Below are positions 1-7,910 of a stretch of 64,000 bases of DNA, piece after piece. The notes beneath the pieces were generated by a model. It was not told where the DNA came from. It did not search any database and saw nothing but the letters and a program-made list of their open reading frames with translations. The stretch comes from Arthrobacter sp. U41. GTDB taxonomy: Bacteria; Actinomycetota; Actinomycetes; Actinomycetales; Micrococcaceae. The position numbers were made by a program, and so were the translations under genes. The stretch covers positions 1,736,001 through 1,800,000 of the forward strand of contig NZ_CP015732.1 of NCBI RefSeq assembly GCF_001750145.1, written 5' to 3'. The first letter of the stretch is position 1, and each line of letters opens with the position of its first letter.

Positions 1-1
1 C

Positions 2-559
2 ACAGCACGCGGTTTCGACGAAGCCCGCTACGAAGTGATTGCCAGGCTGGACACGGACTCGGTCCCGCCCGCCGACTGGCTCGAACGGGTTGAAACCATC
101 CTGGAAAAGGCGGGCCCGCTGTCCGCCGTCTCCGGTCCTGGCGACTTCTACGGCGAAACGCGGTTCGCCCGGTGGGTGGGCACGAGCGTCTACATTCCCG
201 GGTATTTCTGGGCCATCGGCTGGCTGCTGGGTCATCCTCCGCTGTTTGGCTCAAATTTCGCCCTGCGGTCGAAGGTCTGGGACCGGATCCGGGGCTCCGT
301 CCACCGGGGCCTTCCGCCGGTGCACGATGATCTGGACATCTCCTACCAGATCCCGCCCGAGGTGACGGTTATCGGTGACCCCACCCTGCGCGTGCAGGTC
401 TCCGCGCGGCCGCTGGCGGACTGGCACTCCGTCGGCCGCCGGCTGGCGATGGCGTGGACCACGTTCGGTGTCGAGTTCAAGCAGGAGGGCCCGTTCCGGC
501 GGCGCCGCCGCCGCCGGCAGTGGGAGCGCGAGCACGGGCGCAACGGCGTGTTGCCATGA
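2..559 (+). CDS. Glycosyltransferase family 2, C-terminal part (5' truncated by window)
   Basis: The open frame is already running at the left edge and ends at a TGA at 557-559; the true start lies outside the window. The first residues read ARGFDEARYEVIARLDTDS, which matches the GT-A fold segment where GT2 enzymes carry the DxD-type metal/nucleotide-sugar motif (LDTDS here). A second acidic motif, HDDLD, is near residue 110 and fits the acceptor/catalytic-base region. The tail is strongly basic (a run of Arg with QWEREHG). By family it would transfer a sugar from a nucleotide donor to a lipid or polysaccharide acceptor at the cytoplasmic membrane; the substrate cannot be told. Its stop overlaps the ATG of the next small ORF (ATGA). 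Confidence 0.75.
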   Translation, partial: TARGFDEARYEVIARLDTDSVPPADWLERVETILEKAGPLSAVSGPGDFYGETRFARWVGTSVYIPGYFWAIGWLLGHPPLFGSNFALRSKVWDRIRGSVHRGLPPVHDDLDISYQIPPEVTVIGDPTLRVQVSARPLADWHSVGRRLAMAWTTFGVEFKQEGPFRRRRRRRQWEREHGRNGVLP

Positions 560-732
560 CTAACTATCGCGACCTGAGCAAAGCCGGGGCTGCCGACGCG
601 CTCCAGGAGTTTCTCGACGAACGCGGCCCGGCACTGTCGCGGCTCCGGGAGCGGCTGGTGGCCGACGGCCAGGACCCTGCAGTACTCCTTGTGGAGCATC
701 GACGCGCTCCAGGGTTCGCACTTCGCATCTGA
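556..732 (+). CDS. Small hypothetical protein (58 aa), possibly 3'-frameshifted
   Basis: The ATG at 556 overlaps the stop of the glycosyltransferase gene (ATGA), so translational coupling is likely. The protein starts MTNYRDLSKAGAADALQEF and is helical and acidic/basic mixed, with no signal peptide or membrane segment. Its last ~20 residues (after DGQDP) look unlike the regular helical first part, and the other forward frame also stays open there to about 752. The 3' end may therefore have shifted frame. No function is recognised. The start is judged from overlap and codon position, not from a strong ribosome-binding site. Confidence 0.45.
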   Translation: MTNYRDLSKAGAADALQEFLDERGPALSRLRERLVADGQDPAVLLVEHRRAPGFALRI

Positions 733-744
733 CGGTGACACGCG

Positions 745-1683
745 TTAGGCGGACCCGTACAACGCGATCAGGTCGCGGCTCATCTGATGCGGCGAGGTCT
801 CACTGGGACTGTGCCCGCCCCGGTAGACCGCAATTCGGGCACCGATCGACTGCGCGAAGCGGCGGTGCAACACCAGCGGCCAGAGGTCATGCTCGCCGAC
901 GGCGACGAATTTCGGCAGCGGCGCAGCGGCCAGCACCGCTCTCAGGTCGGGTGCATGCTGCATCAGCCCGAAGATGTCACTCACGGAGCTCCGGCGGGTG
1001 AACCGGAACCGGTATTTCACAAACCGAATCCGGTTTGGCGGGACGTGCACGACGTTGATGCGGATGCCCAGGATCATCAGTGCGGCGCCGACCCGCGGGC
1101 TGGCCAGGCCGCTGAACCGGCCGATGCGCTGGACTCCGCCGAACGCCTGGCCGGGCTCGGGCGGGCAGCTCAGCAGCGTGAGGCTCCGGAACTTTTCCGG
1201 GCGCCGGGAGTGCGCCAGCTGGGCCACGAACGCGGCGAAGGAATAGCCGACGACGTGCGCGGCGCCCTCTTCCGCGTCGAGCAAGGCGATCAGGTCGTTG
1301 GTGAACAAATCGTAGTCGTAGTGGGCGCGCGGAGGCACGAGGTTTTCAGGGCCCGCCGCGGCGGATTCGTACTGGCCGGCGATGTCGCAGCTCAGGACAA
1401 AGTACCCGGCAGCGGCGAGTTCGGGCAGCATCAGGACAAAGTCTTCCTTGGATCCGGTGGCCCCGGGAATCAGGAGCACCCGAGGGCTGCCCGGGGTGCC
1501 CATGGAGAGGGTGGCGAGTGTTCCGCTGGGGGCATCGAAGGTGCCCCGCACCGCGCCGTGGGGAAGTGCGGTCCAGTCCACGTCGCCGAGGGCGGCATCC
1601 CGGCGGGCGGCTTCGTCAACCAGCGCCGATCCGAACCCCTCGGGTTCCGGATTGCTCTGTGCGTTGCTGCCGGCAGACACCAT
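745..1683 (-). CDS. Alpha/beta-hydrolase fold protein
   Basis: A 312-aa protein with the alpha/beta-hydrolase core. The strand-turn LLIPGATGSKEDF (res. ~70-82) occupies the oxyanion-hole position. The nucleophile elbow is GYSFA with Ser148, the acid is probably the Asp in GEHDLWPL near residue 270, and the base is probably the His of RGGHSPS near residue 291. There is no signal peptide or membrane helix, so it is cytoplasmic. The elbow GxSxA is less common than GxSxG. Substrate unknown; could be an esterase, lactonase or C-C hydrolase. It is the last gene of a leftward run and ends convergently with the small ORF at 556-732. Confidence 0.75.
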   Translation of the reverse strand: MVSAGSNAQSNPEPEGFGSALVDEAARRDAALGDVDWTALPHGAVRGTFDAPSGTLATLSMGTPGSPRVLLIPGATGSKEDFVLMLPELAAAGYFVLSCDIAGQYESAAAGPENLVPPRAHYDYDLFTNDLIALLDAEEGAAHVVGYSFAAFVAQLAHSRRPEKFRSLTLLSCPPEPGQAFGGVQRIGRFSGLASPRVGAALMILGIRINVVHVPPNRIRFVKYRFRFTRRSSVSDIFGLMQHAPDLRAVLAAAPLPKFVAVGEHDLWPLVLHRRFAQSIGARIAVYRGGHSPSETSPHQMSRDLIALYGSA

Positions 1684-1742
1684 GGTCTAAACAATAACCC
1701 CGTGCCGCTGCGGCTGGGCGGATCCGGCACGAGTGGCAGCGC

Positions 1743-2900
1743 CTAACCTGCCGGTGCCGGGGCCACTTTGCGCACGAAAGCATGGAGCCGGCGGTACACT
1801 TCCTGCGATTCCGGGTAGCGGAAGTCCTGCTGCCAGGTGTGTTCGGTGTTGGAGTTGCCCCAGTCGTAGATGAGGCTGTCCACGGGGACGGAATGTTCGC
1901 GCAGCCGGGCAATGAAGTTCAGGTTTGCGGCGTAGAAGAAGTCCCGCTCCGAGGTGGTCACAAAAACCGGCGGGAAGCGGGAATCCAGCCACTCGATCGG
2001 GGAGAGGAAGCCCGCGCCCCTGCGGAGGGCCTCCAGCCGGCCGGCGCCGCTGCCGCCAAAGCGGCCGCCGGAGGCGGGGCTCAGTCCCCCGCCAATGCCC
2101 CGGCTCCTGCCGCTGTTCCCGCCGCCGGAGCGGAGGCCGGGCAGCAGCATGCGGATGAAGTTCAGGCTCAGCACGAAGCCCTTTTCGAAGAAGACGGAGA
2201 AATCCACCACGCTGCAGTGCTGGACCAGGCCCTTGAAGTCGGAGCCCGGAACGGCCGGTTCCAGGCCGTGGTGCCGCGCCAGTTCCGGCTGGAAGCTGGC
2301 CGCGGTGAGGAGGGCCGCGATCTGCCCGCCGGCGGAGTCGCCGCCGAGGATGATCCGCGATCCGTCGCCCCCATAGCCGGCGATGTTCTGCCGGACCCAG
2401 GCCAGTGCGGCGTTGGCGTCCGCCAGGACGTGTGCCATCTGGAAGCGCGGCGCCTTCCGGTAGTTCACGTTGACCACCACCATGCCGCCCTCGGCCTGGC
2501 TCGCGCAGTACTTGGTCAGCGAGGCCTTGTCCCCGGAAGTCCAGCCGCCGCCGTGGAAGTACACGTAGACGGGCAGGGATCCCGTGGAGCCGGCCGCCGA
2601 GGTGCCGGCCGGAAGGTGCGGGCTGATGACGTCGAGGCGGTGCGCCCGGATGCCGTCACCCACAAAATCGATGTCGTGGAAGTAGTCGACGCCGGTAATC
2701 GGGTCGGCGTTGAAGCGGGCGTTCTCGCTGGCCTTCACCGAGTGCATCAGCACCCGCCAGGTCCACACCGGAACCCTGCGCAGGACGTTCCTCGTCCTGC
2801 GGGCCAGGGCGAACGTGCCACCGGCCTGTTGCGGTGTCCGTTCCCGGGACAGCCGAAACGGCGACTCGTGGCGCGTTGGCTGGTGTGCCGGTGTGGTCAT
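1743..2900 (-). CDS. HSL/type-B carboxylesterase-like alpha/beta hydrolase
   Basis: A 385-aa protein of the hormone-sensitive-lipase branch. HGGGW at 116-120 forms the oxyanion hole, GDSAG at 187-191 holds nucleophile Ser189, and the likely acid and base are Asp320 (SERDFF) and His354 (NTEHTW). The family hydrolyses short acyl esters. Residues 257-289 are an unusual Gly/Ser/Arg-rich stretch between core elements where related enzymes have an ordered cap region. The ATG at 2900 has no clear Shine-Dalgarno, and a Met near residue 52 is an alternative start; the first ~50 residues are basic and poorly ordered. It lies 59 bp upstream of the other hydrolase and is probably co-transcribed with it. 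Confidence 0.75.
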   Translation of the reverse strand: MTTPAHQPTRHESPFRLSRERTPQQAGGTFALARRTRNVLRRVPVWTWRVLMHSVKASENARFNADPITGVDYFHDIDFVGDGIRAHRLDVISPHLPAGTSAAGSTGSLPVYVYFHGGGWTSGDKASLTKYCASQAEGGMVVVNVNYRKAPRFQMAHVLADANAALAWVRQNIAGYGGDGSRIILGGDSAGGQIAALLTAASFQPELARHHGLEPAVPGSDFKGLVQHCSVVDFSVFFEKGFVLSLNFIRMLLPGLRSGGGNSGRSRGIGGGLSPASGGRFGGSGAGRLEALRRGAGFLSPIEWLDSRFPPVFVTTSERDFFYAANLNFIARLREHSVPVDSLIYDWGNSNTEHTWQQDFRYPESQEVYRRLHAFVRKVAPAPAG

Positions 2901-3015
2901 GGTTCGATTCTATCTGGCACAACTGTGCTAAACCTGTGAGGCCAGCCCGCCCTGCCTCGCACCCCACCGCAGACGGCGGCACGGATTTCCGGATGTACGG
3001 CTCCGCATCTCCGGG

Positions 3016-5736
3016 TCACGGCTCCGTGCGGATGGTGCCGGCCGCGCCGTCGACTGTGACGGACTGGCCGGTATGCAGCCGTGTCGTGGCGTCCGGGACG
3101 CCCACGACGGCCGGGATGCCGTACTCCCGGGCCACCACGGCCCCGTGGGATATCACCCCGCCCATTTCCATAACGAGCGCGCCGGCCGTCAGGAACAAGG
3201 GGGTCCAGCCGGGGTCCGTGGAAGGCGCCACCAGGATTTCGCCGGGTTCCAGATGGGCACCAACCGGGTCCAGGATGACCCTGACCTTTCCGGTGGCGGT
3301 GCCTGCCGAGGCCGGGGTCCCGGTCAGGGCACCGGATGCCGGTGATTTCGCCATCATCGCGGCCTCGACGTCGGTGCCGTCGGAGAGCAGCAGCCGCGGG
3401 ATGCGCCGGCGTCGCAGTTCAATGGCGTAGAGCTGCCGGCGGTCCGCGACGATGCCGTGCAGATCCGCGCCGCGCAGGCCCACGCGGATCTCGTCGAAGT
3501 CAAGGAAGAAGACGTCATCGGCGGTGGCGATCGAGCCGGCTGAGGCCAGATCCGCGCCGATCCGATCCAGTTGCCGATGCATCTCGCCGAGCACCTCCAC
3601 GATGTAGAACTTGGGGAGTTCGCGCAGTCCCGCCAGTTGCCGCACGCGGCGCAGGCTGAGCTCCAGCGCCCGCGCGCGCCAGGGGCTCCGGACCCGCGCG
3701 CGGGCCACCAGGCTGCGGATCCTGTCCTCGGCGTGCTCGGCTGCCCGGGCAAACTGCCGGTCGGGAGCCTGCTCCGGATCCTCGACGCGCAGGTAGTTGG
3801 AGATCATGCCGAGGATGTGGTCGGGCTGCTCGGACCAGCGGGGCATGCCGAGATCGATTTCCGCCACGGCGCGGTGGCCGTAGCGGGCGAGGAAGCCGCG
3901 CACCCCCGCCTGGGCCTGGGGCGGCAGCTTGCCGGCGAGATATTCGGCGGACAACTCCTCAGGACGTTTCGCCAGGAACTCCCCGCGCGAGACCGGGTCG
4001 TCGCCGATGGAAACGGCGAGCTGCCAGAGTTCCAGGTCCATTTCGGTTGTGATGTTGTGGGGGAGGCCGCGCAGGACCGCTTCCAGCTCACGGGGTGGCG
4101 CGATGCCGCGCAGCAGCCGCCGGGCCACCGCCAGCATGATGTAGCCCAGGGACGGGCCCGGCAGGGTGGCCATGATCAGACCGTTAATGGTCCGGCCCAG
4201 GATCTGCTCGGTGAAGTCCAGCCGCTGGGCGGAGCTGGCGGGTTCGGCCAGCCGGAGCTCGGATTCGAGCCGCCTGCCGTAGTTCTTCGCCCGCCGCAGC
4301 TCAGCGGCGGGCCGGAAGGCGGGCCGGATCATCGCGGGAAGGAGCCCCAGGATGAGACCGAGGCTGGCTGAATTCTCCGTGCCGCCGGGGCGGCGGGTCG
4401 GGTTCGGGCGGCCGCGTTTTGCACCGGCTTTGCGCAGGGTTCCCAGCAACGGGCGCTCAATGACATCGAACCTCGGATCCTCGAGCAGTGCCGGAAGCAC
4501 GGCGCCGGATCGCCCGTCCGCCAGGGGGAGCAATTTCAGCAGGTAGGCCCGGCCCGACTTGCTGCGGAGCACAGCTGTCAGGTCCACGTACATCCGCATC
4601 CCGGGGTTGACGTACCGCCAGGGCCCCTTGCCATTGCGCATCATCTCAAGGACGGCCAGCCCCATCGGCGTGATCGGCCGGGTCAGCCCCTGGAACAGGG
4701 TGCCGCACAGGTACACCCGGGCGGGGGCCGCGGCACCCGCTCCGGCATCCTCGGGCGCGGGTTCGGGCAGGGGATAGAGCGTTGTGATCGGGCGGGACTG
4801 GGTGAGCCAGATCCGGCCCGTGGCGTCGATGGCCCATTCGATGTCCTGCGGCGCCCCGAGGAGGCGCTGCACACCGCCGCCCAGCGCCGTGAGTTCCTGC
4901 AGCTGCGGGTCGCTCAGTGCGGGGCCGCGCCCGGGGCCCGTCCCTCCCGGCGTTCGCAGCCTGACCTGACCGGAAGCCGTGTCCAGCACGAACTGGTCCG
5001 GGTTGACCGCTCCCGAGACCACGGCCTCCCCCGAGCCGGGGCTCGCATTGATGACCGTCTCCGTCCGGGTCCCGGTGACGGGATTTGCGGTGAACAGCAC
5101 CCCGGCCGTGGCGGCGTCAACCATGGTCTGGACGACGACGGCGAGCCCGACGTCGCGGTTGCTGATGCCGTTGGCCGACCGGTACGCCACCGCACGGTCG
5201 CTCCAGAGGGACGCCCAGCAGCGCCGGACCGCCCCGACCACGGCGTCGGCGCCGATGACATCGAGGTAGGAGTCCTGTTGGCCGGCGAAACTGGCGAAGG
5301 GCAGGTCCTCCGCCGTGGCGGAGGAGCGGACGGCCACCGGCAGGGTTCCGCCCATTTCGGCGTAGGCGGTGCGGACGGCGGCATCGACCTCGGGCGGGAT
5401 CGGCGCTTCCGCGATCAGTGCCCGGGCCCGCCCGGCGACGGTGCCCAGGGCCCCCGGGTCTGCCGCGGTCCGGACTGCCGCCGTCCCTGCCCCGGATCCA
5501 ATCGCGTCGAGCTCGGCCGCGAGGGCCTCCAGCCCGGGCGGTGCCGCCAGTTCGTAAGCGGCGGTGGTCAGGCAGAACCCGGGCGGGACCGGCAGGCCGG
5601 CCGCCAGGAGTCTGCCGAGATTCAGGGCCTTGCCCCCCACCAGGTGCAGGGGAACCGTGCCGGCGCTGCTGAGGTTCAGCACGAGAGGTCCGGCCGGGGA
5701 ACTCCCGGCCGGCGGGTCAGGACGTGCGGAATCCAT
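3016..5736 (-). CDS. PEP synthase-like phosphotransferase (rifampin phosphotransferase architecture)
   Basis: A 906-aa protein built as an N-terminal PEP/pyruvate-binding ATP-grasp domain (GGKALNLGRLL near residue 32; WAIDATGRIWLTQSRPITT near 300), a ~450-residue middle domain, and a C-terminal swivelling domain with the phosphohistidine motif GGVISHGAVVAREYGIPAV (His864). This three-domain order and size match rifampin phosphotransferases and PEP-synthase relatives, which pass the ATP beta-phosphate through the His to a substrate bound by the middle domain. The last domain lacks the PEP-binding TIM barrel of true PEP synthase, so PEP synthesis is unlikely. The acceptor is unknown; rifamycin is a family precedent, not shown. 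It starts 9 bp after a small monooxygenase-like gene, so the two are probably one transcript. Confidence 0.75.
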   Translation of the reverse strand: MDSARPDPPAGSSPAGPLVLNLSSAGTVPLHLVGGKALNLGRLLAAGLPVPPGFCLTTAAYELAAPPGLEALAAELDAIGSGAGTAAVRTAADPGALGTVAGRARALIAEAPIPPEVDAAVRTAYAEMGGTLPVAVRSSATAEDLPFASFAGQQDSYLDVIGADAVVGAVRRCWASLWSDRAVAYRSANGISNRDVGLAVVVQTMVDAATAGVLFTANPVTGTRTETVINASPGSGEAVVSGAVNPDQFVLDTASGQVRLRTPGGTGPGRGPALSDPQLQELTALGGGVQRLLGAPQDIEWAIDATGRIWLTQSRPITTLYPLPEPAPEDAGAGAAAPARVYLCGTLFQGLTRPITPMGLAVLEMMRNGKGPWRYVNPGMRMYVDLTAVLRSKSGRAYLLKLLPLADGRSGAVLPALLEDPRFDVIERPLLGTLRKAGAKRGRPNPTRRPGGTENSASLGLILGLLPAMIRPAFRPAAELRRAKNYGRRLESELRLAEPASSAQRLDFTEQILGRTINGLIMATLPGPSLGYIMLAVARRLLRGIAPPRELEAVLRGLPHNITTEMDLELWQLAVSIGDDPVSRGEFLAKRPEELSAEYLAGKLPPQAQAGVRGFLARYGHRAVAEIDLGMPRWSEQPDHILGMISNYLRVEDPEQAPDRQFARAAEHAEDRIRSLVARARVRSPWRARALELSLRRVRQLAGLRELPKFYIVEVLGEMHRQLDRIGADLASAGSIATADDVFFLDFDEIRVGLRGADLHGIVADRRQLYAIELRRRRIPRLLLSDGTDVEAAMMAKSPASGALTGTPASAGTATGKVRVILDPVGAHLEPGEILVAPSTDPGWTPLFLTAGALVMEMGGVISHGAVVAREYGIPAVVGVPDATTRLHTGQSVTVDGAAGTIRTEP

Positions 5737-5745
5737 GGCGGGCCC

Positions 5746-6063
5746 CTACGGAAGGTCCGTTGGGCTGCCGGTGTCCTCCCACATCACGTCCAGGTTGCGG
5801 AACACCGGCGGCCCGTCGCAGAGGGCGGCCATCCGTGCGGCGAAGTCCGAGGTCTCGGGCCGTGCGGAGTTCTCCATGGCCGAGTCGTAGGAATCGAATT
5901 CGACCAGGGTGAGATACGTTCCGGGGCGGTCGCGGTCCGCGGTGGCAAGGATCCGGCGGAAGGTGGGCGGGGTGCTTCCTTCAGTCCGGGACGGCCGGCC
6001 CAGCGCTTCGATTTCCTCGATGCGGGAGGTCTGGAATTCGATGATCTGCACAAACCTGGCCAT
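5746..6063 (-). CDS. Dimeric alpha/beta-barrel (ABM-like) protein
   Basis: A 105-aa protein starting MARFVQIIEFQTSRIEEIE and containing TYLTLVEFDSYDSAM, the beta-alpha-beta pattern of the ferredoxin-like dimeric barrel shared by antibiotic-biosynthesis monooxygenases and stress-response barrels. It has no cofactor motif and no signal peptide. It sits directly upstream of the PEP-synthase-like gene with a 9-bp gap. Family members range from quinone-type monooxygenases to binding proteins, so a catalytic role is uncertain. Confidence 0.6.
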   Translation of the reverse strand: MARFVQIIEFQTSRIEEIEALGRPSRTEGSTPPTFRRILATADRDRPGTYLTLVEFDSYDSAMENSARPETSDFAARMAALCDGPPVFRNLDVMWEDTGSPTDLP

Positions 6064-6207
6064 GACGGCTCCTCAACGGCGGCGGATGCTGATGCGCTTC
6101 ACGGTAGACCCCGCGCCCTGCCAGAACAAGAGCCGGAACACGAGCCGGTCCAGGGGTTCCCGGACGGGGCCGGGCAATCCCGGCGCCGCCGCCGTTTGGG
6201 CGTTCCG

Positions 6208-7263
6208 TCAGGGGGTCAGCAGGACCTTGATGGCGCGCCGTTCATCCATGGCGCGGTAGGCCTCGGCGGCGTCCTCCAGCGGCATCACAACGTCGAAGAC
6301 GCGGCCCGGATTGATCGTGCCGGCGAGGACGTCCGCCAGCAGCTCCGGGATGTAGGTCCGCGCCGGGGCCATCCCGCCGCCGATGGAGATGTTCGTATCG
6401 AAGAGGTGGCGCAGCGGGACCTCTCCGCCGCCGGTGGGAACGCCGACAAAGCCCAGCGCGCCGCCCGGGCGGGTGCTGTGCAGCGCCTGGTCCATGGATT
6501 CCTTGGTCCCGACACACTCAAGGACGGAATCGGCCAGCACTCCGCCGAGGAGTTCGCGGACCTTGGCGACGCCGTCGTCGCCGCGCTCCGCCACGATGTC
6601 GGTGGCCCCGAACTCGCGGGCGATGGCCTGCCGGTCGGCGTGCCGGGACATCGCGATGATCCGTTCCGCGCCGAGGCGCTTGGCGGCCAGCACCCCGCAG
6701 AGCCCGACGGCGCCGTCGCCCACCACCACGACGGTGCGGCCCGGGCCCACCTTCGCGGCGAGGGCGGCGTGGTGGCCGGTCGCCATCACGTCGGAGAGCG
6801 TGAGCAGGCTGTTCCGGAGGGCATCGTCCGGCTCGGTGATCCCGGGAACCTTGACCAGGGTGGAGTCGGCCAGCGGGACGCGGACCGCCTGGCCCTGGCC
6901 GCCGTCGATCGCGTGACCGGTGTCGTCCCTGCCGCCCCAGCCGGCCAGGTGCTCGCAGGCCACGGTGACGCCGTTGAGGCATTGGGGGCAGGCGCCGCAG
7001 CTGATCACGAACGGCGCGATCACGAGGTCTCCGACCGCCAGGCTGGTGATTCCTGAGCCGATGCTTTCCACGGTGCCGATGAACTCGTGGCCGATCGCGG
7101 TGGGTTTGCGGGTGGGCCGCACGCCGCGGTAGGGCCACAGGTCCGAGCCGCAGACACACGTGGCGGTGACCTTGACGACGACGTCGGTGGGCAGCTGGAC
7201 CGTGGGATAGTCACGGTCCTCGACCCGGATGTCGCCGGGGGCGTGGATGATCGTGGCGCGCAT
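6208..7263 (-). CDS. Zinc-dependent alcohol dehydrogenase (MDR superfamily)
   Basis: A 351-aa medium-chain dehydrogenase. Catalytic-zinc ligands are Cys38 (CVCGSD) with His59/Glu60 (GHEFIG). The structural-zinc lobe has Cys89, Cys92, Cys95 and Cys103. The Rossmann fold follows (VVVVGDGAVGLCGVLAA), so it should oxidise an alcohol or reduce a carbonyl with NAD(P). SRHADR after the second strand has a basic residue that may favour NADP, an inference. It lies 39 bp after the DUF1801 gene in the same direction. Given the ketone carboxylase operon starting 650 bp away in the other direction, a secondary-alcohol-to-ketone role is possible but not shown. Confidence 0.85.
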   Translation of the reverse strand: MRATIIHAPGDIRVEDRDYPTVQLPTDVVVKVTATCVCGSDLWPYRGVRPTRKPTAIGHEFIGTVESIGSGITSLAVGDLVIAPFVISCGACPQCLNGVTVACEHLAGWGGRDDTGHAIDGGQGQAVRVPLADSTLVKVPGITEPDDALRNSLLTLSDVMATGHHAALAAKVGPGRTVVVVGDGAVGLCGVLAAKRLGAERIIAMSRHADRQAIAREFGATDIVAERGDDGVAKVRELLGGVLADSVLECVGTKESMDQALHSTRPGGALGFVGVPTGGGEVPLRHLFDTNISIGGGMAPARTYIPELLADVLAGTINPGRVFDVVMPLEDAAEAYRAMDERRAIKVLLTP

Positions 7264-7301
7264 GGAGGCTCCTCAAGTTGCGGGCGGGGATGGACTCGAG
7301 T

Positions 7302-7643
7302 CTAGGTGATCTCCCGGAGCCGGAGCCGAACGATTTCCGTCAGGATTTCGGTGGGGACGGGGTGGTCCACTGTGAAGCGGATGGTCCCTTTGGAGACCGA
7401 GAAGCCCTCAAGCCGGGGCGCGACGGCGTCCACCACCCGCGCCGAGAACGGGAAGACCGAGAAGTGCCTGCCGCTCGCCGTGACTCCGATGAGCGGCTTG
7501 TCTTGAACCTTCAGCGCGGGCATGCCGTAGCTGACGCCATCCACGGCGTCGGGGGCTTCTGCCCGGGCCACGGCGATGACCCGCTGCAAGGCAGCGCGGG
7601 CCGGTTCAGGCAGGGCAGCCAGCGCGTCATCGACGGATCCCAT
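7302..7643 (-). CDS. DUF1801 (YdhG-like) protein
   Basis: A 113-aa protein with the DUF1801/YdhG fold signature: a helical start (LPEPARAALQRVIAVA), then GVSYGMPALKV and ASGRHFSVFPFS, then VSKGTIRFTVDHPVP near the C-terminus. These small soluble proteins resemble frataxin-like Bacillus Fra and are of largely unknown function. Its ATG at 7643 faces away from the carboxylase operon, so 7644-7910 is a divergent control region that also holds palindrome P1. Confidence 0.7.
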   Translation of the reverse strand: MGSVDDALAALPEPARAALQRVIAVARAEAPDAVDGVSYGMPALKVQDKPLIGVTASGRHFSVFPFSARVVDAVAPRLEGFSVSKGTIRFTVDHPVPTEILTEIVRLRLREIT

Positions 7644-7658
7644 GCCCGGAGTCTACTG

Positions 7659-7723
7659 CCAACGCGGGGTCAGATGCGGCCCATTAAGCCGCCCGGCATG
7701 GGCCGTATCTGACCCCGCGTTGG
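7659..7723. repeat. Palindromic repeat P1, copy 1
   Basis: Inverted repeat whose arms begin CCAACGCGGGGTCAGATGCG and end CGTATCTGACCCCGCGTTGG, with a short centre near 7685-7697. One G-T type mismatch occurs in the arms. Three further copies lie at 18747, 37603 and 53803 with the same ends and different inner stems. This copy is in the divergent gap between DUF1801 and the carboxylase operon. Confidence 0.9.
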
Positions 7724-7810
7724 TTTTCGCAGGCCGCTACCCACCCGGGTAGCCGACCGGGCCCCGGATAGTCCACCCGGTCAGGTGGTTGCGGGCCACT
7801 CCGGCTGCTG

Positions 7811-7841
7811 AGCCACACTGAGACCAGTCCTCAATGTGGCT
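7811..7841. promoter_or_regulatory. 12-bp inverted repeat upstream of ketone carboxylase operon
   Basis: AGCCACACTGAG at 7811-7822 is repeated inverted as CTCAATGTGGCT at 7830-7841 with one mismatch and a 7-bp spacer. It lies 70-100 bp before the first operon start codon, a normal place for an activator or operator site. It is a candidate site for the LuxR/MalT-type regulator at 15839-18652. The pairing is seen; the binding protein is inferred. Confidence 0.5.
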
Positions 7842-7850
7842 TGGATCACA
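7835..7850. promoter_or_regulatory. CRP/GlxR-like site
   Basis: TGTGGCTTGGATCACA differs at one position from the 16-bp CRP/GlxR consensus TGTGA-N6-TCACA. It overlaps the right arm of the inverted repeat at 7811-7841 and is about 60 bp upstream of the first operon start codon. This would place the operon under carbon-source control; binding is inferred from sequence only. Confidence 0.5.
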
Positions 7851-7910
7851 GTCGCAAGGTGAGGAATACGCCGCTGGTGTCACCGCGCCTCAACATACAA
7901 AGGAGTATCA

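Noticed and set aside
5737..6207. Rifampin-associated element upstream of the RPH-like gene
   Set aside because: No recognisable GC-rich 19-bp inverted repeat of that type was found here.
5278..7056. Long plus-strand open frame opposite the PEP-synthase-like and ADH genes
   Set aside because: It is antisense to well-conserved genes and shows no domain text; high-GC antisense frames stay open by codon bias.
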